Under the pieces are notes generated by a model, which saw nothing but the letters and a program-made list of their open reading frames with translations, did no database searches and was not told the DNA's origin. A DNA stretch of 24,656 bases, taken from assembly GCA_038214085.1 (NCBI GenBank), contig JBBQSF010000031.1, positions 1 to 24,656 on the forward strand. Direction: 5' to 3'. Source of the DNA: JBBQSF01 sp038214085. GTDB taxonomy: Bacteria; Bacteroidota; Bacteroidia; Bacteroidales; CG2-30-32-10. Shown piece by piece: positions 7,957-16,569 of this stretch. The translations under genes and the position numbers were made by a program. Each line of letters starts with the position of its first letter. The first letter of the stretch is position 1.

Positions 7957-9975
7957 CTATTCATCATCTTCTTTAGCGCGGAACGATTCCCATATGAAAT
8001 AACCGATTAATCCAGCAAATGCAACAATTGCCAATATTTCAGCTATTGTTTCGCCATTGGTTACGTTTGCCCAGTTAACCAGATTCATTGAGTTTTCATC
8101 GCCAGTTATAAATAAAATAACTGCTCCGATTACTCCAAATAAAGCAGCTCCAGCAATAAAACCTGAAGATATCAAAATACCTCGGTTGTTGCGGGCACTG
8201 TTGAGCTTTTCGTTCTTTGTGCTTTTGTTGAACCAGTGATTTAATAATCCACCAACCACTAATGGAGTGTTGAGTTGTAAAGGAATAAACATCCCCAATG
8301 CAAAAGCCAGCGGAGAAATTTTTAACCAGTTCATTAAAATAGAAATAAAAGCTCCGATGGTAAGCAGCATCCAACTGACTCCGCTTCCCGACATAAGGGG
8401 CTCAATAATAGCAGCCATTGCATTGGCTTGTGGCGCTGTCATTGGATTTGGGTGTGCTGGGGTTTGTACAAATCCGAATACCTGATTCAGTACGTAAATA
8501 ACCAAACCCACGGTTGCCGCAGAAACCAATGTACCTAAAAATTTATAGGATTGCTGTTTGGCCGGTGTTGTTCCCAGCCAGTAACCCACTTTTAAATCGG
8601 TAATAAAACCACCTGCCATTGATAAAGCAGTGCAAACTACTCCACCGATAATAAGTGAACTTACCATTCCCTGCCAGCCTTTAAGGCCAACAGATACAAG
8701 AATTGCAGATGATAAAATCAGCGTCATTAGAGTCATTCCTGATACCGGATTCGAACCCACAATTGCAATAGCATTTGCCGCAACAGTAGTAAATAAAAAG
8801 GAAATAATCAAAATTGTAGCAAGAGCAACCAAAGCCTGCACAAGCGTAATATTAACACCGATTATTAAAAAGATAAACAAAGCAATTAGCGTAAGAAAAA
8901 TGAGAAGCATAACAAATGACATCTTAAGATCTTTTTGCGTGCGTTCCACTTTAACCTCAGCGCTTGATTTCCCACCCATGCCTACTGCCATTTTAAAGGC
9001 ACTTCCGATTACGCCTGATGATTTAATAATTCCAATAATGCCTGCCATTGCAATTGCTCCAATGCCAATGGGTCGCACATATAGTTTAAATATCATTTCT
9101 GCCGACATGGCTGCAAAAGGATTTGTCCCGCCATTGGCAACCACAATATTCCCTATTTCATTAACAAGTGGAATAAAAACAAACCAGGACAATAAGGAAC
9201 CCACCGTAATAATCAATGAATAGCGAAGCCCCACTAGATATCCAAAACTAAAAATCAGGGAGCTTACATTAAGTTTAAAAACAATTTTTGCTTTTTCGGC
9301 TAATGCCGCGCCGTAAGGGATCACACGGGAAGTGAATTCTTCGCCCCAGAGTTTCAGATACGTAAATGCAAAATCAAAAATACCACCAATCATACCGCTT
9401 ACGATTAAAAGCTTGGCTTGCGAACCGCCTTTCTCTCCTGTCATCAAAATTTCAGTGGTTGCAGTTGCTTCTGGAAAAGGAAGTTTACCATGCATATCTT
9501 TTACAAAGTACTTGCGGAAAGGAATCAGAAACAGGATGCCTAAAAATCCACCAAAAAGTGACGAGAAAAAGATTTGCCAAAAGTCAACCTGAATTTCAGG
9601 GTATTTGTTTTGAAGAATGTATAATCCGGGAATGGTAAACACTGCACCAGCTACAATAACACCGGAGCTGGCTCCAATGGACTGGATAATTACATTCTGA
9701 CCCAATGCGTTTTTTTTGCGGACAGCTGCCGAAGCACCAACAGCAATAATGGAAATGGGAATAGCCGCTTCAAACACCTGACCTATTTTTAATCCTGAAT
9801 ATGCAGCAGCAGCTGAAAAAATTACAGCCATGAGTAAACCCATACCCACTGACCAAGGTGTGATTTCGGGGAAAACACTGCTTGCCGGCATAACCGGTTT
9901 GTATTCTTCGCCTGCTTTCAGTTCTCTGTAAGCATTTTCCGGCAGACTCTTTTTTTCTGGAATTTGATCTGACAT
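7957..9975 (-). CDS. OPT-family oligopeptide transporter
   Basis: This 672-residue inner-membrane protein has roughly 14-16 hydrophobic helices. The N-terminus (FPEITPWSVGMGLLMAVIFSAAAAYSGLKIGQVFEAAIPISIIAVG) carries the pattern of the bacterial OPT branch, with the KLPFPEATATTEILMTGE segment also typical. The family moves oligopeptides or, in some branches, metal chelates, driven by protons. The gene leads a probable operon with pepT, which argues for di- or tripeptide import here, although OPT substrates cannot be read from sequence alone. A metal-chelate role is the main alternative. Confidence 0.88.
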   Translation of the reverse strand: MSDQIPEKKSLPENAYRELKAGEEYKPVMPASSVFPEITPWSVGMGLLMAVIFSAAAAYSGLKIGQVFEAAIPISIIAVGASAAVRKKNALGQNVIIQSIGASSGVIVAGAVFTIPGLYILQNKYPEIQVDFWQIFFSSLFGGFLGILFLIPFRKYFVKDMHGKLPFPEATATTEILMTGEKGGSQAKLLIVSGMIGGIFDFAFTYLKLWGEEFTSRVIPYGAALAEKAKIVFKLNVSSLIFSFGYLVGLRYSLIITVGSLLSWFVFIPLVNEIGNIVVANGGTNPFAAMSAEMIFKLYVRPIGIGAIAMAGIIGIIKSSGVIGSAFKMAVGMGGKSSAEVKVERTQKDLKMSFVMLLIFLTLIALFIFLIIGVNITLVQALVALATILIISFLFTTVAANAIAIVGSNPVSGMTLMTLILSSAILVSVGLKGWQGMVSSLIIGGVVCTALSMAGGFITDLKVGYWLGTTPAKQQSYKFLGTLVSAATVGLVIYVLNQVFGFVQTPAHPNPMTAPQANAMAAIIEPLMSGSGVSWMLLTIGAFISILMNWLKISPLAFALGMFIPLQLNTPLVVGGLLNHWFNKSTKNEKLNSARNNRGILISSGFIAGAALFGVIGAVILFITGDENSMNLVNWANVTNGETIAEILAIVAFAGLIGYFIWESFRAKEDDE

Positions 9976-10037
9976 AGTCGTACGATTAAGTTCGTTAAAT
10001 TTTTTTCAATATTAAGAAAAATATCTGAGAAATTAAC

Positions 10038-10688
10038 TTACAAAATGTTCTGGATTTCCGAAGAATCATTTTTTACAGAATTAACAAGTTTTGATAAAGC
10101 CGTAACTTTCATTTTTTCAGATGAATAAGGATTAAGTATACTTTGTAGAAAAAAAGGATCGGTTGAAAATAACCAGTCTTTTTCTGAACTTTTTTCAAGA
10201 ATTACAGGCATTCTGTCGTGAACTTTTTTTACCAGTTCATTTGCTGATGTTGTGATAATACTAAAAGTATTTATGGTATTATTTTCTTTGTCATTCCACG
10301 ACTCCCATATCCCTGCCATGGAGAAAGGTTCCATACTGTTTAAGGAAAAGCAAAAAGGATTTTTTTCTTTATCTCTGGTCCATTCGTAAAATCCATCAGC
10401 AGGCACAAGGCAACGCCTATTAATAAAGGCATTTTTAAAACTTGGCTTATCCGTAATTGTTTCTGCTTTTGCATTGATTAATTTGCTGCCTATTGCAGAA
10501 TCCTTTGCCCAATATGGGATGAGCCCCCACTTTAAATAAGAAAGTTTTTTTGGATTCTCATTCGTAATAACGGCAAGATATTGCGACGGAGCGCAATTGT
10601 AACGGGGACGGTAATCACTGGTGTTTTCCAGATCAAATCGCTCTTCAATTATTTTTTTAGTAAATGCAAAGGAAAATCTTCCGCACAT
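10038..10688 (-). CDS. SRAP-domain protein (HMCES/YedK-type abasic-site crosslinker)
   Basis: This 216-residue single-domain protein begins MCGRF, so Cys2 becomes the catalytic N-terminal residue after methionine removal. The other conserved residues are present with the same spacing as in YedK: Asn72 in LINAKAET, Glu102 in DGFYEW and His157 in VHDRMP. The family forms a covalent thiazolidine link to abasic sites in single-stranded DNA and protects them during replication. The gene is divergent from trpS across a 109-base gap and probably stands alone. There is no sign of the SOS-gene neighbours (imuB, dnaE2) that this family sometimes accompanies. Confidence 0.93.
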   Translation of the reverse strand: MCGRFSFAFTKKIIEERFDLENTSDYRPRYNCAPSQYLAVITNENPKKLSYLKWGLIPYWAKDSAIGSKLINAKAETITDKPSFKNAFINRRCLVPADGFYEWTRDKEKNPFCFSLNSMEPFSMAGIWESWNDKENNTINTFSIITTSANELVKKVHDRMPVILEKSSEKDWLFSTDPFFLQSILNPYSSEKMKVTALSKLVNSVKNDSSEIQNIL

Positions 10689-10761
10689 GTTTTTTTAGCT
10701 AAGGTAATAATTTTTAAAATATTCCACAGACCCGACATGTTTTTAAAACCTCTCGGATCTG

Positions 10762-10793
10762 TTAGCAGTTCTAATGAAAAATTATTACTTTTG
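10762..10793 (+). promoter_or_regulatory. trpS promoter ending four bases before the start codon
   Basis: TACTTTTG at 10786-10793 is a perfect TAnnTTTG -7 element. TTAG at 10762-10765, one base off TTTG, lies 20 bases upstream. Because the -7 element ends only 4 bases before ATG 10798, the predicted transcription start falls on or next to the start codon, implying a leaderless or nearly leaderless mRNA. Confidence 0.6.
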
Positions 10794-10797
10794 CCCC

Positions 10798-11793
10798 ATG
10801 GAAACAGTACTAAGCGGAATCAGATCCACGGGAAATCTGCATCTGGGAAATTATTTTGGCGCATTAAAAAATTTCTTAAAAATGCAGCACGAAAACAAGT
10901 GCTATTTTTTTATTGCAGATTATCATTCTTTAACTACACATCCAACTCCGGAAAATTTGCACGGAAATGTAAAGCAGGTTCTTGCGGAATACCTTGCAGT
11001 TGGGCTAGATCCGGATGTTGCAACATTATATATTCAAAGCGATATACGCGAAATTCCTGAATTGTATTTATTGCTTTCAATGAATGCCTATGTTGGCGAA
11101 CTTGAACGCTGCACATCGTTTAAAGATAAGATACGACAGAATCCCAACAACGTAAATGCAGGATTACTTACATATCCGGTGCTTATGGCTGCCGATATAC
11201 TGATTCACAGATCAAATAAAGTACCTGTGGGTAAAGATCAGGAACAACACCTCGAAATGGCCCGCACTTTTGCAGGCCGCTTTAACAGGATGTATAAAGT
11301 TGATTATTTCCCCGAACCTGTTGCCTATAATTTTGGTAAAGAACTGGTGAAGATTCCGGGGCTCGACGGAAGTGGAAAAATGGGAAAATCAGAAGGGCCG
11401 AACAATGCTGTTTTTCTGGCTGATGAACCTCAAATGATCCAGAAAAAAGTGATGAAAGCCTTAACTGACGCCGGTCCAACTCAAATGAACCAAGTTAAAC
11501 CTCCTGAAATTGAAAACCTTTTTACTCTAATGAAAATTGTTTCTGCTGCTGATACTGTAAATCATTTTAACGATCTTTACAATAAATGCGAGATTCGTTA
11601 TGGTGATCTAAAAAAACAACTTGCTGAAGATATTATTTTGTTTACAACACCTTTCAGAAATAAAATTAATGAGTTGCTTGCCGATAATGAATATTTGAGA
11701 AAAGTAGCAAATCAGGGCGCTGAAAAAGCAAGAGAAAGTGCCTCAAAAACACTCAAAGATGTTAGAGAAATTATAGGATTTAAATCATTTTAA
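10798..11793 (+). CDS. trpS: Tryptophanyl-tRNA synthetase
   Basis: This 331-residue class I synthetase charges tRNA-Trp. It opens METVLSGIRSTGNLHLGNYFGAL, the standard TrpRS N-terminus with the HIGH-type motif HLGN at residues 15-18. KMGKS at 194-198 is the KMSKS equivalent, and the VPVGKDQEQHLEMAR segment is also diagnostic. An in-frame ATG at 10774 would add eight residues but lies upstream of the -7 promoter element, so 10798 is the better start. The gene heads a plus-strand run with a small membrane protein (10-base gap) and hflX. Confidence 0.96.
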   Translation: METVLSGIRSTGNLHLGNYFGALKNFLKMQHENKCYFFIADYHSLTTHPTPENLHGNVKQVLAEYLAVGLDPDVATLYIQSDIREIPELYLLLSMNAYVGELERCTSFKDKIRQNPNNVNAGLLTYPVLMAADILIHRSNKVPVGKDQEQHLEMARTFAGRFNRMYKVDYFPEPVAYNFGKELVKIPGLDGSGKMGKSEGPNNAVFLADEPQMIQKKVMKALTDAGPTQMNQVKPPEIENLFTLMKIVSAADTVNHFNDLYNKCEIRYGDLKKQLAEDIILFTTPFRNKINELLADNEYLRKVANQGAEKARESASKTLKDVREIIGFKSF

Positions 11794-11803
11794 GTATTGA
11801 TTT

Positions 11804-12145
11804 ATGAAACCAATTAAAGGATTAATGCCGTTTGCCACATGGCTGTTGCGGTTTGCACTTGGAATATTTATTTTTATAACTTTCTTTTCTGTTGTAAGAG
11901 ATTTCGAATACCATTCCACTGCGTTTTATATTGCTGCAGCATACCTGCTTTTTGTTGGCTTGCTTTTTATTGGCGGATTTCTCAGCAAACAAGGCATTAC
12001 CGTATTTTCTTCCTTGATATTATTTTTGCTTTCGGTTTATGAAATATTTGTAAATTATTCCGGTAAATTTTCACCTCAAATGGCCGTTTTTATTCTTGTG
12101 GCTGCCGTTTCTCTTTTCTTTTTAACAGCAGGAAATAAAAACTGA
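11804..12145 (+). CDS. Small four-helix membrane protein of unknown function
   Basis: This 113-residue protein is mostly hydrophobic, with four predicted helices at about residues 12-28, 40-60, 63-82 and 90-108 joined by very short loops. No motif or family is recognised. It resembles the many small DoxX-like or uncharacterised four-helix inner-membrane proteins, but I cannot assign it. It follows trpS by 10 bases and ends one base before the hflX start codon, so it is transcribed and probably translationally coupled with both. Confidence 0.7.
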   Translation: MKPIKGLMPFATWLLRFALGIFIFITFFSVVRDFEYHSTAFYIAAAYLLFVGLLFIGGFLSKQGITVFSSLILFLLSVYEIFVNYSGKFSPQMAVFILVAAVSLFFLTAGNKN

Positions 12146-12146
12146 A

Positions 12147-13340
12147 ATGGCCAAACCGATTATTACCGAAATTGTTCCCGAAAAAGCTATTCTTATTGGT
12201 TTGATTACTCCTGATCAAAAAGAAGAACGTGCCAAAGAGTATCTCGATGAACTGGCCTTTCTGGTGGATACGGCAGGTGCAATTCCTGTAAAAAGATTTT
12301 TGCAGCGCCTGCAACAGCAGGATTCCAGAACATTTGTCGGCTCTGGAAAAATTTTGGAAATCAGCGAGTATATTCATGAAAACGAAATTGATGTCGCTGT
12401 TTTTGATGATGAGTTAAGCCCTTCTCAGATAAGGAATATCGAAAATATTTTTGAATGTAAAATTCTTGACCGCAATAGTCTGATACTTTATATTTTTGCA
12501 AAAAGAGCCCAGACTTCGTATGCCAAAACTCAAGTGGAGCTTGCACAGTATGAATATTTACTTCCCCGGCTTACACGAATGTGGACACACCTTTCCAAGC
12601 AAAAAGGAGGCATTGGTTTGCGTGGTCCTGGTGAAAAAGAAATTGAAACCGACCGCCGTATTGTCCGTGATAAGATTGCGCTTTTGAAAGAAAAACTGAA
12701 ACTTATCGACAAGCAGAAAATTACCCAACGCAGTAACAGAGAGGCTTTTGTTCGTATTGCTCTTATTGGTTATACCAATGTAGGCAAATCTACATTAATG
12801 AATCTTATTGCAAAGTCGGATGTGTTTGCTGAAAATAAACTCTTTGCAACCCTTGACACCACTGTTAGAAAAGTGGTAATAGGAAATCTTCCTTTTTTGT
12901 TTGCCGATACGGTAGGATTTATCCGAAAGCTGCCCCATGGCTTGGTAGAATCATTTAAATCAACTCTTGACGAGGTGAGGGAAGCGGATATTTTATTGCA
13001 TATTGTTGATATTTCGCACCCGAATTTTGAAGAACAGATTGCAGTAGTTCATCAGACGCTAAAAGAAATAAATGCTTCCGATAAGCCTATTATTATTGTA
13101 TTTAATAAAATTGATGCATTTTCGTATGTCGAAAAGGACGCTGACGACCTTACTCCAACTGATAAATCAAACCGCTCACTGGAAGAACTGAAACAAACAT
13201 GGATGGCTTCGGAAAATTCTCCTTGTATTTTTATTTCTGCAAAACAAAAAGAAAATATTGAAGAGTTTAAGCAAATACTTTATGAGCGCGTAAAAGAGAT
13301 ACAGATTAAAAGGTATCCTTATGAAAATTTATTATTCTAA
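12147..13340 (+). CDS. hflX: Ribosome-associated GTPase HflX
   Basis: This 397-residue protein has the HflX N-terminal domain, with the RTFVGSGK segment at about 61-68 and the family glycine signature GGIGLRGPGE at 154-163. The GTPase domain follows: G1 GYTNVGKST (208-216), G3 DTVGF (254-258) and G4 NKID (320-323). HflX binds the 50S subunit, splits stalled ribosomes (notably after heat stress) and has an RNA-helicase-like N-terminal region. Length is near the family norm. It begins one base after the preceding membrane-protein gene. Confidence 0.95.
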   Translation: MAKPIITEIVPEKAILIGLITPDQKEERAKEYLDELAFLVDTAGAIPVKRFLQRLQQQDSRTFVGSGKILEISEYIHENEIDVAVFDDELSPSQIRNIENIFECKILDRNSLILYIFAKRAQTSYAKTQVELAQYEYLLPRLTRMWTHLSKQKGGIGLRGPGEKEIETDRRIVRDKIALLKEKLKLIDKQKITQRSNREAFVRIALIGYTNVGKSTLMNLIAKSDVFAENKLFATLDTTVRKVVIGNLPFLFADTVGFIRKLPHGLVESFKSTLDEVREADILLHIVDISHPNFEEQIAVVHQTLKEINASDKPIIIVFNKIDAFSYVEKDADDLTPTDKSNRSLEELKQTWMASENSPCIFISAKQKENIEEFKQILYERVKEIQIKRYPYENLLF

Positions 13341-13378
13341 CCTCAAAAAACCGATTTCAAAGTTAAATTTTGCTATTT

Positions 13379-13735
13379 ATGGGAACAATTTCAATTAAAG
13401 GAATGGAGTTTTATGCCTACCATGGCTGTTTTTCAGAAGAACAGATTATAGGAAATCATTTTAGCATTGATCTTGAAATGAAAGTAAATGTTGAAAATGC
13501 AGAGCAAACGGATAATCTGACGGAAACTGTGAATTATCAAGCAGTTTATGCATTAGTTAAAATTGAAATGGAAAAAAAATCAAAACTCTTAGAGCACGTT
13601 GCTCATCGAATTGTTACTTCTGTAATGCTGGCCTTTTCCGAAATTCAGGAAATTAGTATCACTGTTTCCAAATTGAATCCACCTTTGGGAGGGAAAGTTG
13701 ACAGGGTGTGCTATTCTTTTTCAGTGTTAAAATAA
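13379..13735 (+). CDS. folB: Dihydroneopterin aldolase
   Basis: This 118-residue enzyme of tetrahydrofolate synthesis cleaves 7,8-dihydroneopterin to 6-hydroxymethyl-dihydropterin and glycolaldehyde. The N-terminus (GTISIKGMEFYAYHGCFSEE) holds the FYAYHGC active-site strand and a following acidic residue; the lysine of VSKLNPPLGGKVDRV is the C-terminal catalytic region. Length matches single-domain FolB. ATG 13379 is preferred over the in-frame TTG at 13370, which lies inside a weak -7-like element (AAATTTTG, 13365-13372). The gene follows hflX by 38 bases and may be transcribed both with it and from its own promoter. Confidence 0.93.
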   Translation: MGTISIKGMEFYAYHGCFSEEQIIGNHFSIDLEMKVNVENAEQTDNLTETVNYQAVYALVKIEMEKKSKLLEHVAHRIVTSVMLAFSEIQEISITVSKLNPPLGGKVDRVCYSFSVLK

Positions 13736-13818
13736 TTCTGAAATTGTTTCTGCATTATTGAATTGATACAAGTTTTGTATGTTTTATTGGGTTGGAATGA
13801 ACTATTTACTTTTTTCAA

Positions 13819-13852
13819 TTTGCATTTTTTTATCAAATATTTCCTTAATTTG
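13819..13852 (+). promoter_or_regulatory. Probable promoter of the glycosyltransferase gene
   Basis: TTTG at 13819-13822 and TTAATTTG at 13845-13852 (one mismatch to TAnnTTTG) are separated by 22 bases, slightly longer than usual. They lie 17 bases before ATG 13870 in the 134-base gap after folB. The gap holds nothing else I recognise. Confidence 0.45.
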
Positions 13853-13869
13853 CAGTAATTAATATTCTA

Positions 13870-14625
13870 ATGTCCCAACTTTCAGTTGTAATAATTACGT
13901 TTAACGAAGAGCGCAATATTGCCCGATGCATCGATTCCATTAGAGAAGTTGCAGATGACATTGTGGTGGTTGACTCATTCTCAACGGACAAAACACAGAA
14001 ACTTTGTGAGGAACGTAATGTTCGCTTTATTCATCATAAGTTTGATGGACATATTGAACAAAAAAACTGGGCGCTGAGCCTAGCCAAATACCCTTTTGTT
14101 TTGTCACTTGATGCTGATGAAGCTCCTGACGAAGAATTAATAAAATCAATTAGAGAAGTAAAAGAAAACCAAACTGCTGATGGATACACCATGAATCGCC
14201 TTACCAATTACTGCGGAAAGTGGATCAAACATTGTGGTTGGTATCCTGATAAAAAATTACGATTGTTCAATTCGGCCAAAGGAAAATGGGGCGGTGTAAA
14301 TCCTCACGATATATGTCAGATGCAGCAGCATTCATTTATAATTCATTTAAAAGGAACTCTTTTGCATTATTCTTATTATTCAATTTCGGAACACATTGTT
14401 CAGGCCAATAAGTTTTCTGATATTTCAGCAAAAGGATTGTTTGACAGAGGAAATAAATCATCTTTGTTTAAAATTTATTTCAGTCCGAAATTTAAATTTT
14501 TGCGCGATTTCGTTCTAAAACTCGGATTTTTAGATGGATATTATGGTTATGTGATCTGTAAGATTTCTGCACACGCTGCATTTTTGAAATACGCTAAACT
14601 AAAGCAGTTAAGAAGGAAAAATTAA
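13870..14625 (+). CDS. Family 2 glycosyltransferase, WaaE/KdtX-like
   Basis: This 251-residue GT-A-fold enzyme is predicted cytosolic or peripheral to the inner membrane. The N-terminus SVVIITFNEERNIARCIDSI is the GT2 nucleotide-binding strand; DSFSTDKT follows at about 35-42, and the metal-binding motif is DADE at 81-84. The sequence NYCGKWIKHCGWYPDKKLRLF and the later HxxG region match the WaaE/KdtX-like branch, which adds a hexose to the lipopolysaccharide inner core; the exact donor and acceptor cannot be told. It is a single gene with its own promoter and converges on the T9SS plug gene with only 4 bases between. Confidence 0.88.
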   Translation: MSQLSVVIITFNEERNIARCIDSIREVADDIVVVDSFSTDKTQKLCEERNVRFIHHKFDGHIEQKNWALSLAKYPFVLSLDADEAPDEELIKSIREVKENQTADGYTMNRLTNYCGKWIKHCGWYPDKKLRLFNSAKGKWGGVNPHDICQMQQHSFIIHLKGTLLHYSYYSISEHIVQANKFSDISAKGLFDRGNKSSLFKIYFSPKFKFLRDFVLKLGFLDGYYGYVICKISAHAAFLKYAKLKQLRRKN

Positions 14626-14629
14626 TCCG

Positions 14630-16009
14630 TTAAAAATTTTTTGAGGAATTCAATTTTTTTACTGCAATTAATTTGTCGAAGGTAGTGCCTTGTTCCTGAT
14701 TGTAAACGTAAATAGTATAATCGTTTTCTGTATCGTAATGACTTCCTTCTACAACAGTTTCGTCGCCTGTTGATTTTGTGTTTTCAAGAAAAACATACTG
14801 ATAATTATAATATCCCTGTTTCAAAAACAAAACGCCTTCATAAGCACTGGTTTTGTAATTGTATTTCAGAACAGTTTCTTTTTTGAACTGCCAGTCGGTA
14901 ATGGCTCCAAAAATATACAAATTTCCATCGGTAACAGGCATAGGATATGGTAAAGTGAAGTGGACAAAAACATATTCGCCTTCTAGGTCAGGATTTTTCA
15001 CCGACTCTGTTGCTTTGATGTATTTTTTCCCATTGATATCAGTGGAAGAAGCGTAAGTGGTAAAGGAACGGCGAACATCAGGCATAAGATAAATCTGGTA
15101 ACCGCCCGAATCAATAACAATACTTTTAATGCGCTCCGAATTATATTTTACACTAACAGCATCAAATCTACGAAATTCATTGCCTCCTGAAAAAACATTC
15201 TCATCATCATAATCGTAATCAAGAACATTATTTTTTACATACTTTGGTTTAAGCGAACTTATGGAGTTGTCTGTACGGTCGTTCTGTGTTACAACTACTT
15301 TTATATCACTGTAAGGACTTGAAATACTATAATTGGGATAAGCAATTTCAAAATCCACTTCCTGCTTGTAATCCTGATCTTCGATTTTTGTTGCTCGTTT
15401 AACTTTTCCGGTTATGCCGACTTTTTGTTCAAAAACCATGAACCGCCTTGTCAATACTATGTTTTCGGGAGTGTCTTCGTCAATAAAAACTTTAAGCAGA
15501 TAATTTCCCGACTTAATAATTTTTAAATTCTCTGTGGGAAAAGAAAGAGAGTAATGCGTGTATTTTACAAGCGTATTAAAAGAACTTCCATAATCACTTA
15601 TATAATCATCAGTAAAGCCATCAATATATTCATTTTGGATCATATCCGAAGGTTTCCACGACGCATCACAATGAATAACGGTATATTTATATGTTTTTAA
15701 ATTGTTACTCAAATCGTCGAACGACAAAAACAATTTTTCTTCTGAACCTAGCTCTATCAGAGGGGAAGAAAGAGGCCAACCCTCTTTATATAACAAAACA
15801 GTATTGATATTCTTTTTATAGGTATAATCCTCATAGCGTAAATAATTATTTACAAAATAATCGTCTGTAACAGTATCTTCGACTACTGATTTTTTTTTAA
15901 CTTTTTTATTGTCTTGCGCATTGATTGTATTGGTGTTAAATACAAAAACAAAAAATAAAGTTATAATCGGAAAAAGAATAAAATATTTTAAAGAAAAGGT
16001 AAGTTTCAT
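14630..16009 (-). CDS. Type IX secretion system plug protein (DUF5103 family)
   Basis: The protein has a Sec signal peptide (MKLTFSLKYFILFPIITLFFVF... ending at INAQ) and then an all-beta secreted body. Family hallmarks are LLYKEGWPLSSPLIELGSEEKLFLSFDDL near the N-terminus, YTVIHCDASWKPSDM, the YSLSFP and SGNYLLKVF strands, and the C-terminal NLYIFGAITDWQF and LKQGYYNYQYV segments. The family includes the Plug protein that seals the SprA translocon of the type IX secretion system. I chose ATG 16009, 6 bases after the cobalamin adenosyltransferase stop, because it gives a compact signal peptide; an in-frame ATG at 16030 would add seven residues and overlap that gene. It ends the four-gene minus-strand operon. 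Confidence 0.85.
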   Translation of the reverse strand: MKLTFSLKYFILFPIITLFFVFVFNTNTINAQDNKKVKKKSVVEDTVTDDYFVNNYLRYEDYTYKKNINTVLLYKEGWPLSSPLIELGSEEKLFLSFDDLSNNLKTYKYTVIHCDASWKPSDMIQNEYIDGFTDDYISDYGSSFNTLVKYTHYSLSFPTENLKIIKSGNYLLKVFIDEDTPENIVLTRRFMVFEQKVGITGKVKRATKIEDQDYKQEVDFEIAYPNYSISSPYSDIKVVVTQNDRTDNSISSLKPKYVKNNVLDYDYDDENVFSGGNEFRRFDAVSVKYNSERIKSIVIDSGGYQIYLMPDVRRSFTTYASSTDINGKKYIKATESVKNPDLEGEYVFVHFTLPYPMPVTDGNLYIFGAITDWQFKKETVLKYNYKTSAYEGVLFLKQGYYNYQYVFLENTKSTGDETVVEGSHYDTENDYTIYVYNQEQGTTFDKLIAVKKLNSSKNF

Positions 16010-16014
16010 TTGAT

Positions 16015-16569
16015 TTATTTTGCGATCCATGGAATTTCAGTTGCATTATTCTCCAGCCCTTCAAAGCGGGCAAGTACGAAAAAATAATCCGACAGGCGAT
16101 TTAGATATTTTATAATGATATCATCAAAAGGATATTTTGTTAGAAGTTCAATAGTGATCCGCTCAGCCCTACGGCAAATACAGCGAGCAATATGACACAA
16201 TGAAACAATGTAATGTCCGCAAGGAAGAAGAAAATATTTCAGTTCGGGAAGATGCTCATTCATGTCATCAATTTCTTGCTCTAGCAATTCGATATCAGCA
16301 GCAACAATTTTAGGAATACGCGTAAGTACTTCTTTATTTTCGGAAGCAAGAATAGATTCAGCAACAAAAAGCCGTTCCTGAACGATAAGCAGTACTTCTT
16401 TTGTTCTTTTGTTTGCGGTGAGGCTATGAATCAGCCCGACATACGAATTAAGTTCATCAACAGTTCCGTATGCTTCAACGCGGGGATGGTTTTTCGAAAC
16501 ACGAGTTCCTCCTAACAGGGAAGTTTCGCCTTTGTCTCCTTTTTTTGTATAAATTTTATTCTCATCCAT
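16015..16569 (-). CDS. Cob(I)alamin adenosyltransferase, PduO type
   Basis: This 184-residue enzyme transfers the 5'-deoxyadenosyl group of ATP to cob(I)alamin, making adenosylcobalamin. The ATP-binding N-terminus TKKGDKGETSLLGG (about residues 8-21) and VEAYGTVDELNSYVG (31-45) are diagnostic, as is the helix with CRRAERI and the C-terminal LNRLSDYFFVLAR. It belongs to the PduO/MMAB family, not CobA or EutT. Its start overlaps the end of the ABC ATPase gene by 8 bases, and the plug gene follows, so it sits inside an operon. No cobalamin-dependent enzyme is visible in the window. Confidence 0.95.
   Translation of the reverse strand: MDENKIYTKKGDKGETSLLGGTRVSKNHPRVEAYGTVDELNSYVGLIHSLTANKRTKEVLLIVQERLFVAESILASENKEVLTRIPKIVAADIELLEQEIDDMNEHLPELKYFLLPCGHYIVSLCHIARCICRRAERITIELLTKYPFDDIIIKYLNRLSDYFFVLARFEGLENNATEIPWIAK

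Noticed and set aside
8630..9223. A 197-codon open frame opposite the OPT transporter
   Set aside because: It is antisense to a well-conserved transporter, its translation has no recognisable domain, and it arises from the transporter's hydrophobic codons.
10581..11060. A 159-codon plus-strand frame spanning the SRAP start, the intergenic gap and trpS
   Set aside because: It overlaps two well-supported genes in other frames and reads through the trpS promoter.
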